Below, piece after piece: positions 23,330 through 34,048 of a stretch of DNA of 64,000 nt. Both the position numbers and the translations under genes were made by a program. Source of the stretch: Gamsiella multidivaricata (Eukaryota > Mortierellomycota > Mortierellomycetes > Mortierellales > Mortierellaceae). Each line of letters begins with the position of its first letter. The stretch's first letter is position 1. Where the stretch lies: assembly GCF_025024155.1 (NCBI RefSeq), contig NW_026251747.1:248001-312000 (forward strand). Reading direction: 5' to 3'. The notes under the pieces are model-generated. The model saw only the letters and a program-made list of their open reading frames with translations, was not told where the DNA came from and did no database searches.

Positions 23330-25320
23330 CTTGTAGTTCTTTCAACTCCTATTTGCCGGCACACCAATAGAGGCCGACATTGCTGACATCTCGACTCACT
23401 CGAGAACATAACCGGACAACATATCACTCTCTGGAAGGACACCCGCCAGTTTTCAAGAATCCCAAAGGAGTCATAGACGGTAGAGATCCAACTCTGTTCC
23501 TGAACGACAACTTTGAAGCCGAGAAGTGTCAATGCCGGCATCCCTAGACAATTAAAGCACAATAAGTAACGCTCATTACACTTTTCTTCTATTGCAGTCT
23601 CGCGTTTTTGAGGGTCAAATACCATCCTGGAGTTGTGCTCGAAGCGATCATCGGGGATACGGGACAAGGCGTTGTCAGCTATGCAGGCGAAGACACGCCT
23701 CGACAGCATACCATGTCGGACTCAGCTTCAACCCCTCACAGCCAAAATACCTGTTCATATGAACGATAGCGCCAATGCTACTTTTGCTGGTACCATCGAT
23801 TTGACGGAATTTTATTCCACCATCGCCTTGGATATAATCAATGTCGATTCAATAATAGGTCAAGTGGTCAACATCTCCATCCTGGACCAGGCGCCTTCGA
23901 ACCAAACCCTAGTCGTCCGTTCAAAAGTTATGGCACATCAGCTGAGCACGTCTGTCCAGAACTACCCCGATCACTACAACTCGCAACTCCAGACCATTCA
24001 GTCAGCACAGCTGGATATCATCGCTACCATTCAGTCAGCACAGCTGGATATCATCGCTACCATCAAGGCAGAGATGGCCAAGAACAGGTCTCTTCAAGAG
24101 TATATTATCAATATGCGACAACAAATGGATGAGAAGCAGGAGCAAATGTTTAAGATGCAGCTGCAGTCTCTCGGTCGACTGGTTCAAATCTAAGCAGAGT
24201 TCAAGCCGTTCACACCTAGACCTACGACTTTGAGTACCCAGTTTCTCGATTGTTCAACGTCCTCCTAGAAGCACACAGGCGTCGTGACAAGTTTCCCAAG
24301 CCCTTCTCGGCCTAGTTTCACCTCTATTCGATGCGTGAGTGCGGTGCTCATACCAAGTCCAAGTGAGTCAGGGTCCTGCGCGAGATGCATTTGGCCAAAC
24401 ACGAGGGGTACGATCCGAATCGACCGAATGACGACTTTGCAAGGTACGGTCCCTACGTCTTGACACCCATACAGATGATCAAGTTCGGAATTGTAGTGGC
24501 TGTATTCGTGGTACCACCGCTGGGATACTTCAAGAGCATGGATGGAACCGAGACAGTTGAGAAATAATCCAAGTTTGTGAAGGAAGGCTTTGAGTCTCCC
24601 GTGGGAAACACGATTCCTTTCAAAGAAGGCCAGCAAAGAATGTCAGGGGCGAAATCGACATAGCTAAAGTATAAAAGGAGATGGACAAACTGGAAGTGTT
24701 GAATAGGGTAGGCCGACAGCAGCTGGAATCTTATCTGAACGTCCAAAACAACGGACGCGTTCTTGAGAACTTCTACCGGACTGTTACAGCGGAGGGCCAT
24801 GTCGAATGGGTCTGCATTGACCATTACCAGGAGACGTATCGAGAACCGGCGACAAAACAGCTGATAGACATGGTAGAGGTTAATTGCAGGAGATTCATCG
24901 AGGAATAGGGCAAAGATCAGGCCAGGCGTAGATCTGCCGCTTTGGCGAAGCAGCTCTACGAGACACCGGTCAAGATCCGAGGGGTTTATGAGCTGGATGT
25001 TAAGCTGGAGTGAGAGGTCGGACTCCACGATTTCCGTTAATTGTCCGCTGCTATCACGAAGAAGGATATAGCGCGACTTGTCGAGCGCTGCAGCTATCCC
25101 AAGGCACCAGCCTTGAGCTTCGTCAACCGAGAACGTCGCTTCTACCCATCCATGCAGCCCCTGTCCAATAGTCGAATTTAGTCCTTGTCTATCAAGGGCT
25201 TTGAGGACTTTTTCCAATGCACTAGTATTCCTTCAGGTTGGTCCCTCAGCTTCGAATCGACGCGATAGATTTGACTGACACCGAAGATAAAAGATGGCGA
25301 TGACATTTGCCAGATTCCCT
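23330..25320 (+). pseudogene. Paralog B of the LRR-like family, frameshifted and 3'-truncated
   Basis: Between the two intact paralogs lies a third copy readable only in pieces. It shows the N-terminal domain (GQHITLWKDT near 23420, then YHPGVVLEAIIGDTGQ), the linker and coiled coil (open 23633-24193), the core (HLAKHEGYDPNRP near 24395 and KYG-like RYGPYVLTPIQM), and LRQLESYL/WVCIDHYQETY equivalents near 24715-24850. Reading needs several frame changes, and multiple stops interrupt it. Several stops are TAG where both intact paralogs have CAG. Similarity ends near 25310 in the LRR part, so more than half of the repeat region is missing. Boundaries are approximate. Confidence 0.88.
23995..24060 (+). 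repeat. Exact 33-bp tandem duplication inside pseudogene B
   Basis: Two adjacent identical 33-bp units (23995-24027 and 24028-24060), each encoding SAQLDIIATI-like sequence ahead of the coiled coil. The duplication is in frame. Paralog C has a diverged equivalent with two related units (LQSGQRNIAEAM, MQSGRSDIVATI). This suggests repeat-number change in this segment across the family. Confidence 0.9.
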
Positions 25321-25626
25321 GACATTTACGTCCCATTAATTTCACACAGGGGATCTATCGCTGTGCTCTAAAAGAGAGCCACGGTTAATTGGTTGTAACA
25401 TGTCGTTTCATCTTGAGACTCTCAGCCTGAGAGGCTTGGTGTCATAAAGCTCCGAATTTCAGCACTTAATTAGGTGCACTATCTAAGCGTGGCAGTTGTA
25501 CGAAAACATGGCCTGTTTTTATTTTCACCTTCACCGTGTCTCTCCATTTTCATTTTCACTCTCTTCTCTTTTCTCTCTCTCCTTCCTCTCTATCTTCACC
25601 GCATTCCCTGAAAGCATAAAGAAAGC

Positions 25627-28600
25627 ATGACAATCAAGGATTCAGGTCAACAGTCTTCACAAGCCTTCCGACTACGTGTGCCTCCTAATTCATCAGCAGA
25701 GGCCGAGGTCGTTACCATCCCCACTCGACTCGATCCTAAGTCCGGCCAACGAATTATTCTATGGAGGGACATCCAGCTTTATTACAAGGATGCCCAATGT
25801 GTCATGAACGATGGGGACGTTATCCTCTACCTCACGGACGAAAATTTTGAGTAGTAAGTTGTGAATAGCAAAGAGAAGAGAAATGCATGGTCAAGGGTAA
25901 AATATATGCAGAAACAGCAGCTGATACCTGTTCTTTCTTCCTTTGGTGTACACGCAGTCTCACTCCCCTAAGGATTGGACACTACCCAGGAGTTATACTC
26001 GATGTGATTGTCGGCAGTACCGGACAGGAGGTTGTGGCTCCAGCAACGGAGGAAGCGTCTCTCCAGCGCATCACACCAGTCTCCACTCCGACTATCTCAC
26101 CGGACGTACCAACCTACACGAACTCAAACGCCATTATTGTAAATGACGGCGCCAAAGAAATCCAGAGATATAATCCGCCATACTGTATGGAAATTGTCGA
26201 GATCAACTCTTTGGCGGAGCAAACGGCCGACCTATCCGTCCAGGACGTGGGGTCACCGAATCATCACCTCGTCGTACGTTCAACAGACATGGCTCAGGAA
26301 CCGACAGTGTCTGTTCAAGACCATCTCTACCACTATACCTCCCAGCTTCTGGCCCTCCAGTCCGGCCAACGGAATATAGCCGAAGCTATGCAGTCCGGAC
26401 GGTCGGATATCGTCGCTACCATTAAGGGTGAAATGGACAAGAATAGATCCCTTCAGGAGCAAGTCCTCCAGATGCAGCGGCAGATGGACAGAAAGGACAG
26501 GAGGGCGCAAGATCGGCTATTCGAGGCACAACAGCAGTTATTAGGGCAACAGAAACAGATGCTCAAAATGCAGCAGCAAGCCCTCGACCGATTGGCTATC
26601 ATCCAAAACCGAGTTCAAGCAGTTCTCACTCAGACCTACGAACTTCACGAGTATCCCATTCCTCGCCTGTTCATCGTGCTCCCAAAGGCGTTACGACGTC
26701 GCGACAAGCTGCTCAAGCCTTTTTCGGAACAGTTTCGTCTGTATTTCCTGTGTGAGTGCGGTGCTCATACTATGTCCGAGGGAACCACCATTCCACACGA
26801 GATCCACCTGGCCAAACACGAGGGATACGATCTGGACCGACCAAAAGAGTTCTTTGAAAAATACGGCTCCTACGTCCTAGCGCTGATGCAGATGATCAAA
26901 TTTGGAATATCAGTGGCAGGGGTCGTGGTGCCTCCGCTGGCGCATTTCAAAGTCGTGGAAGGGATCGAGGAAGTGGAGAGGCATCTCAAGTTTGTGAGGG
27001 AGAATCTTGAGCCACTGGTAGACGACACAATCCATTTTATCGAAGGCCAACAAAAGAATCCCAGCGGTGGAATGGAATTGACCGAGGGACAGACGCAGAT
27101 GGATAAGCTCGAGGTCTTGGAAGGAGCAGATCTTCGGCAGCTGGAATCGTATCTGAAAGTACAGGACGAGAGCCGCGTTCTTGGCAACCTATACAGGATT
27201 GTCACGGCGGAGGGTCATGTCAAGTGGGTTTGCATCGACCACTATCGCGAGAACTATCGAGAATCGACGGTCCAGCAATTGAGAGATATAGTGGAAGCTA
27301 ACGGAGGAGTGTTTGCCGAGGCACAGGGCAAGATCAAAATTTCGCTGACGGCCCCTACTCTCGCGAAACAGTTTTACGAGGCGCTGGTCAAGTCGCGACA
27401 TGTCCATGAGCTGGAAGTAAGCTTACGGTGGGACACGTCACTGGATGATCTTCGGAAATTGACCGCTGCTGTCACGACGGCGAACATTATCCGGCTATCC
27501 CTTCTCTACAGCTTTCAAGGACCAGCACTGGACTATATCAACCGCAACCGCCGTTTTAGGCCTATTATGGAACTCATGTCCAACGGACGGGTCCAGTCTC
27601 TCGAGCTACTTTCGTTGTATGCTGATGTCCCCATTCGGTTCAGGAGCTCTTACATCAAGTTGACTTCTCAGCTTCGAACACTATCTATCAAATACGTTGA
27701 CCTCGAGGATACCGCGGCTAATGCAGCATTCGCCAAGCTTCTCCAGAACTGTCCCAGCCTAGTAGAGCTGAAGCTTTCGACACAAGACCCAAGCTCGGGT
27801 CTGAAGACCATCATGGACAGCGTAGCCTTCCTATCAAAACTCCGAATGCTGGAACTTTACCCTTGGGTCAACTCAAAGAACCAGCGCATTATCGTGAACC
27901 TACTCAAGGGCAGTATTCAAATTATTTGGGCTTCGATATTTAGCATTGGGACCCTTCAACCAATCTATTTGGCATTTCTTCAAGATGGCCGTCTCACTCG
28001 ATTGTCGATAGCGGAAACTGTTCGTGAAGAAGGTGATGCTTCGCTGGCGGAGATGCTACGAAGGAACCCCAAGCTTACAGAGGTCAATCTTAGATGCGAA
28101 TACCAACGATTTGCACCGATCATCGATCTGACTCTATCAACAAGAAAGGAAGGTCGATTACAAGGACGCACCTGTGCACCATTACAACTCGAGCTCCAAG
28201 CAGATTCCGACTTAGGCGACGATTTAATCACCTCGACGGTCCACTTTGCGGATGACTCCGCTGCGTTCGATATGTCTACCCGTATCAAAATGGGACAGAC
28301 ATCAAGGCCTTCCTCGGATCACCTACCTCAACTATTCAGTCGATACGGATGGTCCATCAAGATATTGGAAGCCATCTCTGGAACACTCAACGATGATCTT
28401 GCTCTAAAACTGGACAAAACAACAGAAGACAATGAACCAAAGCTTGCAACCCTCATGCTGGACCCAAGCGGCCTATCACCCGCAGGTGTGGCGTCCATGG
28501 ATCGAGTCATGAGTCGTTCGGATCAACTACAGGATTTGCGGATCTACCTCAAGAACCCACTTTTTGGCGACCGTGGAGACAGGCGACTGCTCCACCGACA

Positions 28601-29192
28601 TAGAGAAAAGTTGACCGAGTTGGCAGTGAATGTGACAACACGCGATTCACATATCCCACGGCTTGCAAAGATCTTCCCGACAAGACGCGATGTGCCAAAG
28701 CTGAAGTCCCTCTATTTCAGAAATCAGGCCATGGCTCACTTTCCACAAGAGTTCATCCCATGGCTCGTTGCAATGATCTCTGCTCCGAACAATCCATCTG
28801 TCCAAAAATCGCCCCTGCCAGAGAGTATGAGAGTACCATTGGCTCCGCCATCGATCAAGGCCTCTACGGATACATCACCAACATGGGAGCCACTGCGCGA
28901 ATTCAAACTGCTTGGATTTTTATTACAACCTCAGGACTGGAGGACTCTTATCGAGGCGCTCGATGTTTTCACATTGGAAACGCTGGATTTCCGTTATACC
29001 AATTTCTCGGTCAATGAGCTCAGAACGTTGGTCCAGTGCATCCCTGACAATAGTTCCGAAGTCGTACTAAAGTATGTATATTTGAAAGAAACAATGCTCT
29101 CACAGCAGTTTCATTCTTCGGAAATACAGTCGCTATGTGCCACGTTAGAAAAGAAAGCCCCGCTAGCGGAGATTCAAATCCTGGGAATATGA
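25627..29192 (+). CDS. Large multidomain LRR-like protein, paralog C of the local family
   Basis: Two exons, 25627-25853 (227 nt, the same length as in paralog A) and 25958-29192, 104 nt intron; 1153 residues. The splice site falls at the homologous codon (ENFE-Y-LTPLRI against NLEDLLPLRI). Architecture matches A: N-terminal domain with IILWRDIQLYY and HYPGVILDVIVG; a linker; a Gln-rich coiled coil (QQLLGQQKQMLKMQQQALD); the core with IPRLFIVLPKA, YFLCECGAHT, HLAKHEGYDLDRP and FFEKYGSYVLALMQM; then LRQLESYLKV and WVCIDHYRENYR. The core is nearly identical to A, while the linker and the leucine-rich C-terminus have diverged strongly. Tandem with pseudogene B, opposite to A. Function unknown. 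Confidence 0.88.
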
Positions 29193-29419
29193 TCACATCT
29201 TCCTCAATAAACACGACCCAACCTAGTATATTGAGGATGAAGAATGAATGAATGGTCTTGACATAGACAATCCGACACATTTGTTCGTTTCTAGGCTATT
29301 TGGTCCAGCGCTCCCTATTTGTTGACTGGCAGTTTATTTGTCGACCGGCGTATTTTGATATGACACATATAGCGTCGCTTACAGCACAGTTAATAAACCC
29401 TGTTTCTCTGTCAGTCCAT
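29193..29419. other. 3' flank of paralog C
   Basis: No gene seen. It separates paralog C from the YJU2-like relic. Confidence 0.4.
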
Positions 29420-29674
29420 CAGTGTACTTATTCCAATTGTTTGACGTGTCTTTTTCTGTGCTTTCGCTGATGGAGTGTAGGTCTCATCTGTGGTTTCTTT
29501 GCGAGCGTTGAACTTGCCCTTGTAGATGTATTCGCCACAGTTGTTGCAGCGCATGGAGAACGGAATTATGAGGTGAACTTTCTGTTGGAGAACCTTGAGG
29601 CTGCTTGCGCCGGGGGATCATGGCGGGGTCGGAATCCAGAGGGAAGTATTTGTTGAGAGCCTTGCACTCAGACA
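29420..29674 (-). pseudogene. Truncated, frameshifted copy of a YJU2/CWC16 (CCDC94) splicing-factor gene
   Basis: Reading from 29674 on the minus strand, the first frame gives MSECKALNKYFPLDSDPAM and [10 protein letters not shown] frame change near 29585 then gives [20 protein letters not shown] and GKFNARKET. These match the N-terminus of the YJU2 family, including the IPR motif, the first CxxC zinc half-site and the KFNARKET signature. No intron can explain the shift (the gap would be about 12 nt). Similarity stops after about 60 residues, before the second CxxC, so this is a broken 5' fragment. A functional copy presumably exists elsewhere in the genome. Confidence 0.85.
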
Positions 29675-30753
29675 TGGTGGAGCAGTGGGGAGGGGGGCAG
29701 TGGAGGTATTTCAATGGAAGGCTAAGTGATTTTTTAAGTTGATAGTGAACCTTCTTCCTATCAGGTGCTTGATGGGTTTGCCAAAAGCAAATTGGCTTGC
29801 TTGGGCTGGACACAGATAGGTCCGTTCCCAGCCCTCTCTGAATGTATGATGATCTATTGCGTTTGAAGGAATTGGTTCACATACATTCTAAAGCCTGCAT
29901 AGTCCTATCACAGAGTCGAATAGAAAGTTATGCATAATACAGACCACACAAGGGACAGAAGTAACTTGTCATTTCTCGCTGAACTCATTCAACTTTTGCC
30001 ATAGCTTAGTCCTATTCACTCTCCTTTTTACTTCTTGGCCAAGGTGTGGCCTGCTTTCAAGGACTGATATCTTATTCACCACACTGCGATCCGCCACCTC
30101 CTCAGCACAATAGCGCGCGCTCTCCACGTTTGTAATGGGCTGGCCACAGAAAGACGCCGATAGCGGGGATAAAAACTCTTCCGATGATCTGCCGCCATGA
30201 CTTCCGCCTCCCGGGCTCTTCTCGCCACGCTTTTCGATCTGACATTGGCCCAGCTTCTGGACAGACTCAAATATGCACCAATTGGCCGTCAGATAACTGC
30301 CTCCGGCGCTGCTCGATGCGTTTTAAGCCAAATCCTGAATGGATTATTTGCCGTAAAAAGCGAGGGCACAACAGATGACAAAATTGTCACTAGAAACAGG
30401 ACTTGTGTTGACCAAGGGAATCACCCTGAAAAATGTCGAGGTCATGGCCAGAGTGGTAGTTGACGCATAGCCGCTTGTTGTTTAACATTCCTGTGAACAC
30501 TGCAGATCGGGATCCAGACCCTTGGTGCTATAGTCGTCTAAATCAGAAGACTATCCATGGACAGCAAAAGTAGCGGTCTAATCCGGGTTTGATGGCTCGC
30601 AGAGCACAACAATTTTTTTGATCCGAATCATTCATATTTTCGTCCGCAAGCCATTTCCTGTCTTAATTGTACAATTTGCGTTCAGTTGTCTCCTGTTCTT
30701 TCTTTTTTTTTTTTTATTACTGCACTTCGTTACATGAAAGCTGTATCCTTTTT
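29675..30753. other. Region with one doubtful coding relic
   Basis: No firm gene. On the plus strand an ATG at 30197 opens MTSASRALLATLFDLTLAQL; a frame change near 30375 leads to LETGLVLTKGITLKNVEVMA and a stop near 30471. Both halves look protein-like but do not join by any acceptable intron, so this may be a decayed gene. I do not recognise it. Confidence 0.3.
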
Positions 30754-31479
30754 CTAGTGATTGTGGGGCTGAACGGCTGCTGGTGTAGGCGTATGTCCTG
30801 TTGCGTGGACAGAGGGTACATTGGCATTATTTTCCTCCAGGAACACATTCCATGCTAAAGAAATAAAGATAGGTGCGACATTAGTAGTGGCATAAGAAGG
30901 TATTTAGGACGCATATTGCATCAAGTATTGGGCAGAGTTACTAAACATACAGTCCAAGGTAGATTTGATGGAGCCACGCTTGATCCAGAACTAAAGGGAC
31001 GATATGAAAAGCAAGGAATAGTCGTTAGTTTGGCTGGCTGCATGACTGGTACTTCTTTGAAGCGGTATCAAAAAAAAAAAAAAAAAATTGTACCATCTTC
31101 ATCTCATCCGTGAAGCCGCGCCATTCCAGCTTGGCCTCGATCGCAATCACACGCATTCTGTCCATATCTGCCGGTTCGATTTCCTCCAGTTCTGTCAAGA
31201 AAAGAAGAAAAATAATAGATTTCGCAAGAAGAGCATTAGCATGGATGGTGAATAATGACTAGTCAATACAATGCCACGCTTACAGGGCCATTGGAGGATA
31301 TTATCCTTCCCTCACTTGGCACCCAGGTACATAAAGCATTGCAGCAAGTTACCATCGACACGGTCAACTTCCATGCGTTCGCAAGTGCGCAACTTGCAGT
31401 ACTCGACAAAACCATCGCGCTCTTCGGCATCGGTCGCTTGGAGCTTTAATTTTGTAGGAATGTCATTGGTGGCTGCCAT
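30754..31479 (-). CDS. Small four-exon gene, hypothetical protein of 121 residues
   Basis: None of its exons alone is long enough to stand out. Exons 31479-31353, 31191-31094, 30990-30951 and 30854-30754 join with GT-AG sites in consistent phase (127+98+40+101 nt) to 121 codons plus stop. The protein begins MAATNDIPTKLKLQATDAEE and contains GFVEYCKLRTCERMEVD, then ELEEIEPADMDRMRVIAIEA and KLEWRGFTDEMKM, and ends in a Pro/His-rich tail. It is mixed-charge and probably helical, with no signal peptide or membrane segment. An A18 tract (T in the transcript) lies right after the donor of exon 2. No family recognised. The phase agreement of four exons is the main evidence. Confidence 0.65.
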
Positions 31480-31730
31480 GATGAGAAAGTGGTTGGATGA
31501 GAAGGGTGAAGGAGAGTGAGGAATAAGTTTCGACCATCACATAGCGCTTAGCCGTGACGCGTAGCGCGTTGCCAATGTGCGGACTGCTTTGCTCACAATT
31601 GCTCTCCGTGGTCAGTGCTCCAGGGACAACAGGGTATTTTTGAAGGGGAACGCAACGGTATGAAATTGTTGAGAAAGGAACTTTGAAACCGCATTGTTCT
31701 CCAGCTCCTACTGCAGTTTACATGTAGTGA

Positions 31731-31893
31731 CTGACGGGCCGGGGTCTGCTGGGGGTTGACGCTTCCGGCCTTGCTCGCTGCTGCCGGTGCTGACGGACCC
31801 GGATCTACTGCTCTTTTTTTTTTCGCTCCTGCTCGCTGCTGTAGATGTCAACGGACCTGAGGCTACTGCTATCGCTACAGGGCTTAATAATGG
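31731..31893 (+). repeat. Degenerate 58-59 bp tandem repeat, about 2.6 units
   Basis: Units start at 31731, 31790 and 31848 with CTGACGGRCC-like sequence, continue with a GGATCTACTGCT-like block and end with GCTCGCTGCTG. In different plus-strand frames they read as Ala/Gly/Asp motifs (AGADGPGSTA, VDVNGPEATA), so this may be the relic of a low-complexity protein repeat. Confidence 0.65.
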
Positions 31894-32379
31894 CTTGTAT
31901 TTGTCGAGACCCTTCTGGTCCTGCAACTGCACCTGGCATACGCGGGCCCTGCTCTCATTCCCATTGCATCGCGATCGAAAAACGCACGACAGCCAGAACA
32001 GTGTTTAGAACGAAACGGCAACTTGACCAGGAACTGTTACAGGCCGGGCAGGGACATTTTGCGTCTGTATAATACCCATGTATACCCTGCACAACATACC
32101 CTAGGCTCTTTGTCTAGATATTGCAGGCAAATATGGGTGCATACATTAGACACTGGTCTTCTTTTTTCATTTCTCTTCGAAATAGCAAGGCGAGACATGA
32201 GACATGCATTAGGACTTACTTCGATGACAAGCTGTCTCTCGAGCGCGGGATGTTTTGATACTAGTCCGGTTCGGGCGTTGAACGACTTCAGACCAAAGCA
32301 AAGAGCTATGTTGTCCCCGGCTGCCTCCCCCCGACCCCCCAATTCATCTGTCATGCGCAAGATACTCTTGGTGGTGTAG

Positions 32380-32556
32380 TCTAGATATACAACCAGCGTT
32401 CTGTGTCTTTTCCGGAACCATAAAAGCTGAGCAAATATCCCAGGACGTTGATTTAGCTGTTATTGCTGCTGATGCTCAGGGGATTACTGCTGCCGGTACC
32501 GTCGCTACTAGTCCTGGTATTATCGCTGGACATGTTAGCTCTGTGGCTAGAAATTA
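32380..32556 (+). pseudogene. Ala/Gly-rich coding relic
   Basis: Plus-strand frame ending in TAG at 32554-32556 and reading AFCVFSGTIKAEQISQDVD and IAADAQGITAAGTVATSPGI. The composition echoes the AADGPGSTA-like translation of the tandem repeat 600 bp upstream, so both may derive from one repeat-protein gene now broken up. No start found. Confidence 0.3.
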
Positions 32557-32786
32557 GGCCGCTCGGTTTGGTCATATATTTGAAATAGTTGTCAAGTATC
32601 TCCATGTTGAAGCTTGGAATCCGGCTTTCCAGCTCATCCGTCCCTCCATCTCGCTTCCTGTCCCGTCATAACGAGTGGGGCTTGGTGGCGGATGTGTAAA
32701 GGAATCCATGTATGGTGACAGTATGACGTTTGTTGAAATGTATAAGGTCTTGTATGGAGGCCGTCAAACTGCAATAATGCCCTGTT

Positions 32787-33355
32787 CTAGGTCGCCATCT
32801 GAATGTATATCGCCACCGTCAATGTCAGCGTCGTCCAGATCAACGAATCCGTCCTCATATCCAGACTGTCCTCCTGCCTGTCTTCATCATTAACATCATC
32901 ATCGATACCTTCCTGAGTGTTATCGTGCAGCATCCCCTTGTCAACCTCTTTGGCGGCTCCTGGGCGTAAAGTGGATGCGTTGTGGCTGAGGATGTTAAAG
33001 ATGAGGCCGTTGGCTGAGATTGTTCCCTTCACCCTCATCGTTCTTGTACTGCCATCTTTGGTTTGGAGAGAGACCTTCCAGTGCCCATGGAGTCCGAACA
33101 AATCCACTTTGGACCGACCTTTTTTTTTATGTGGTTTTAGATATGAACGCTTTCTAGTCGCTGACTGTGAACAGTCGTGGAAAGGGCAGAGTGGCAAGAA
33201 ACAATTTTCACATAACGCGATTACCACAGCGAACCTTGAACGCACGCGTCAAAACTTAGAGGATAGATTAACCTCCTTGTCAAACAGACAGATCTCGTCA
33301 AAAATCCATTTTGAGTCCCCAAGATCCTCATTCTCCGCCTCTTCTAGTAGAAAAA
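32787..33355 (-). pseudogene. Broken minus-strand reading frame, unidentified
   Basis: One frame runs about 190 codons with a single TGA near 33250. Before the stop it reads AENEDLGDSKWIFDEICLFD, preceded by a good acceptor (poly-T then CTACTAG). After the stop it reads SKVDLFGLHGHWKVSLQTKD, GTISANGLIFNILSHNAS and an acidic stretch DDDVNDEDRQED. Possibly a gene with an unrecognised intron over the stop, or a pseudogene. No family recognised. Confidence 0.35.
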
Positions 33356-33604
33356 AAAAGTGCAGCATGGTACTCATTGAAGGCAAAATGGCGGCCGTGG
33401 CAGGGTGTCAGAGCCACCTTGTTCCCTTCCCTACCTCCCAATTGGCGCCGTTTCCTATCTCCACTCCATTCCCATTCCTACCTTGATGAACTCTCCTGTA
33501 TAGCAATGTTCTCGTAACTGTGATATTCACGATAAAGTCTCCATCTTCCATTTTCCGCGCATTCTTTCGTTTGTTCCAATCCTAATCCACCCTAGAGCCG
33601 GAGG

Positions 33605-33606
<2 letters not shown>

Positions 33607-33640
<34 letters not shown>
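33607..33640. repeat. Poly-T tract (34 nt)
   Basis: Uninterrupted run of T in intergenic DNA. A matching poly-A run of 28 nt lies at 33971-33998, near the 3' end of TOP1. Confidence 0.9.
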
Positions 33641-33641
<1 letters not shown>

Positions 33642-34048
33642 GTGAGGAGAGAGGGAAGACAAGACGAGGGAGTTTAAATGCTTAGCTCTCAACCGCGTGC
33701 GCCATGGTAGGGGACAAAAAACCCCCCTATGTCTGCATTTGATAGATCATGTACATACGAACTCGACAAATTTGGTCAGCAGGATCATTCTTTTTTAAAA
33801 ACGCCTATTTGCAAGGGGCCATATCTCTCTCGGTCATTGGCACATTAATAACAAAAACACCTTGGTTCGAATGATCGCTCAATGGATTAATTGACTCATG
33901 AAGAGATAAAAAAAGTTTTTCTTTTCCTCTAACTCGATACTAGATAGTAGTCTTGCAAGTCTCGTCTAACAAAAAAAAAAAAAAAAAAAAAAAAAAAAGA
34001 ATAGGGGGGAGACAACTCAATGCACATTATGCACAATATGCAGTTGCC

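Larger units (their letters stand above)
31480..33600. other. Debris region with decayed coding fragments
   Basis: No intact gene. It holds the tandem repeat at 31731, an Ala/Gly-rich fragment near 32390-32556 and a broken minus-strand frame at 32787-33355, listed separately. The rest shows no motif. Confidence 0.4.

Noticed and set aside
24453..25217. 254-codon minus-strand frame over pseudogene B
   Set aside because: Antisense of paralog-B sequence, which aligns in the plus direction to A and C.
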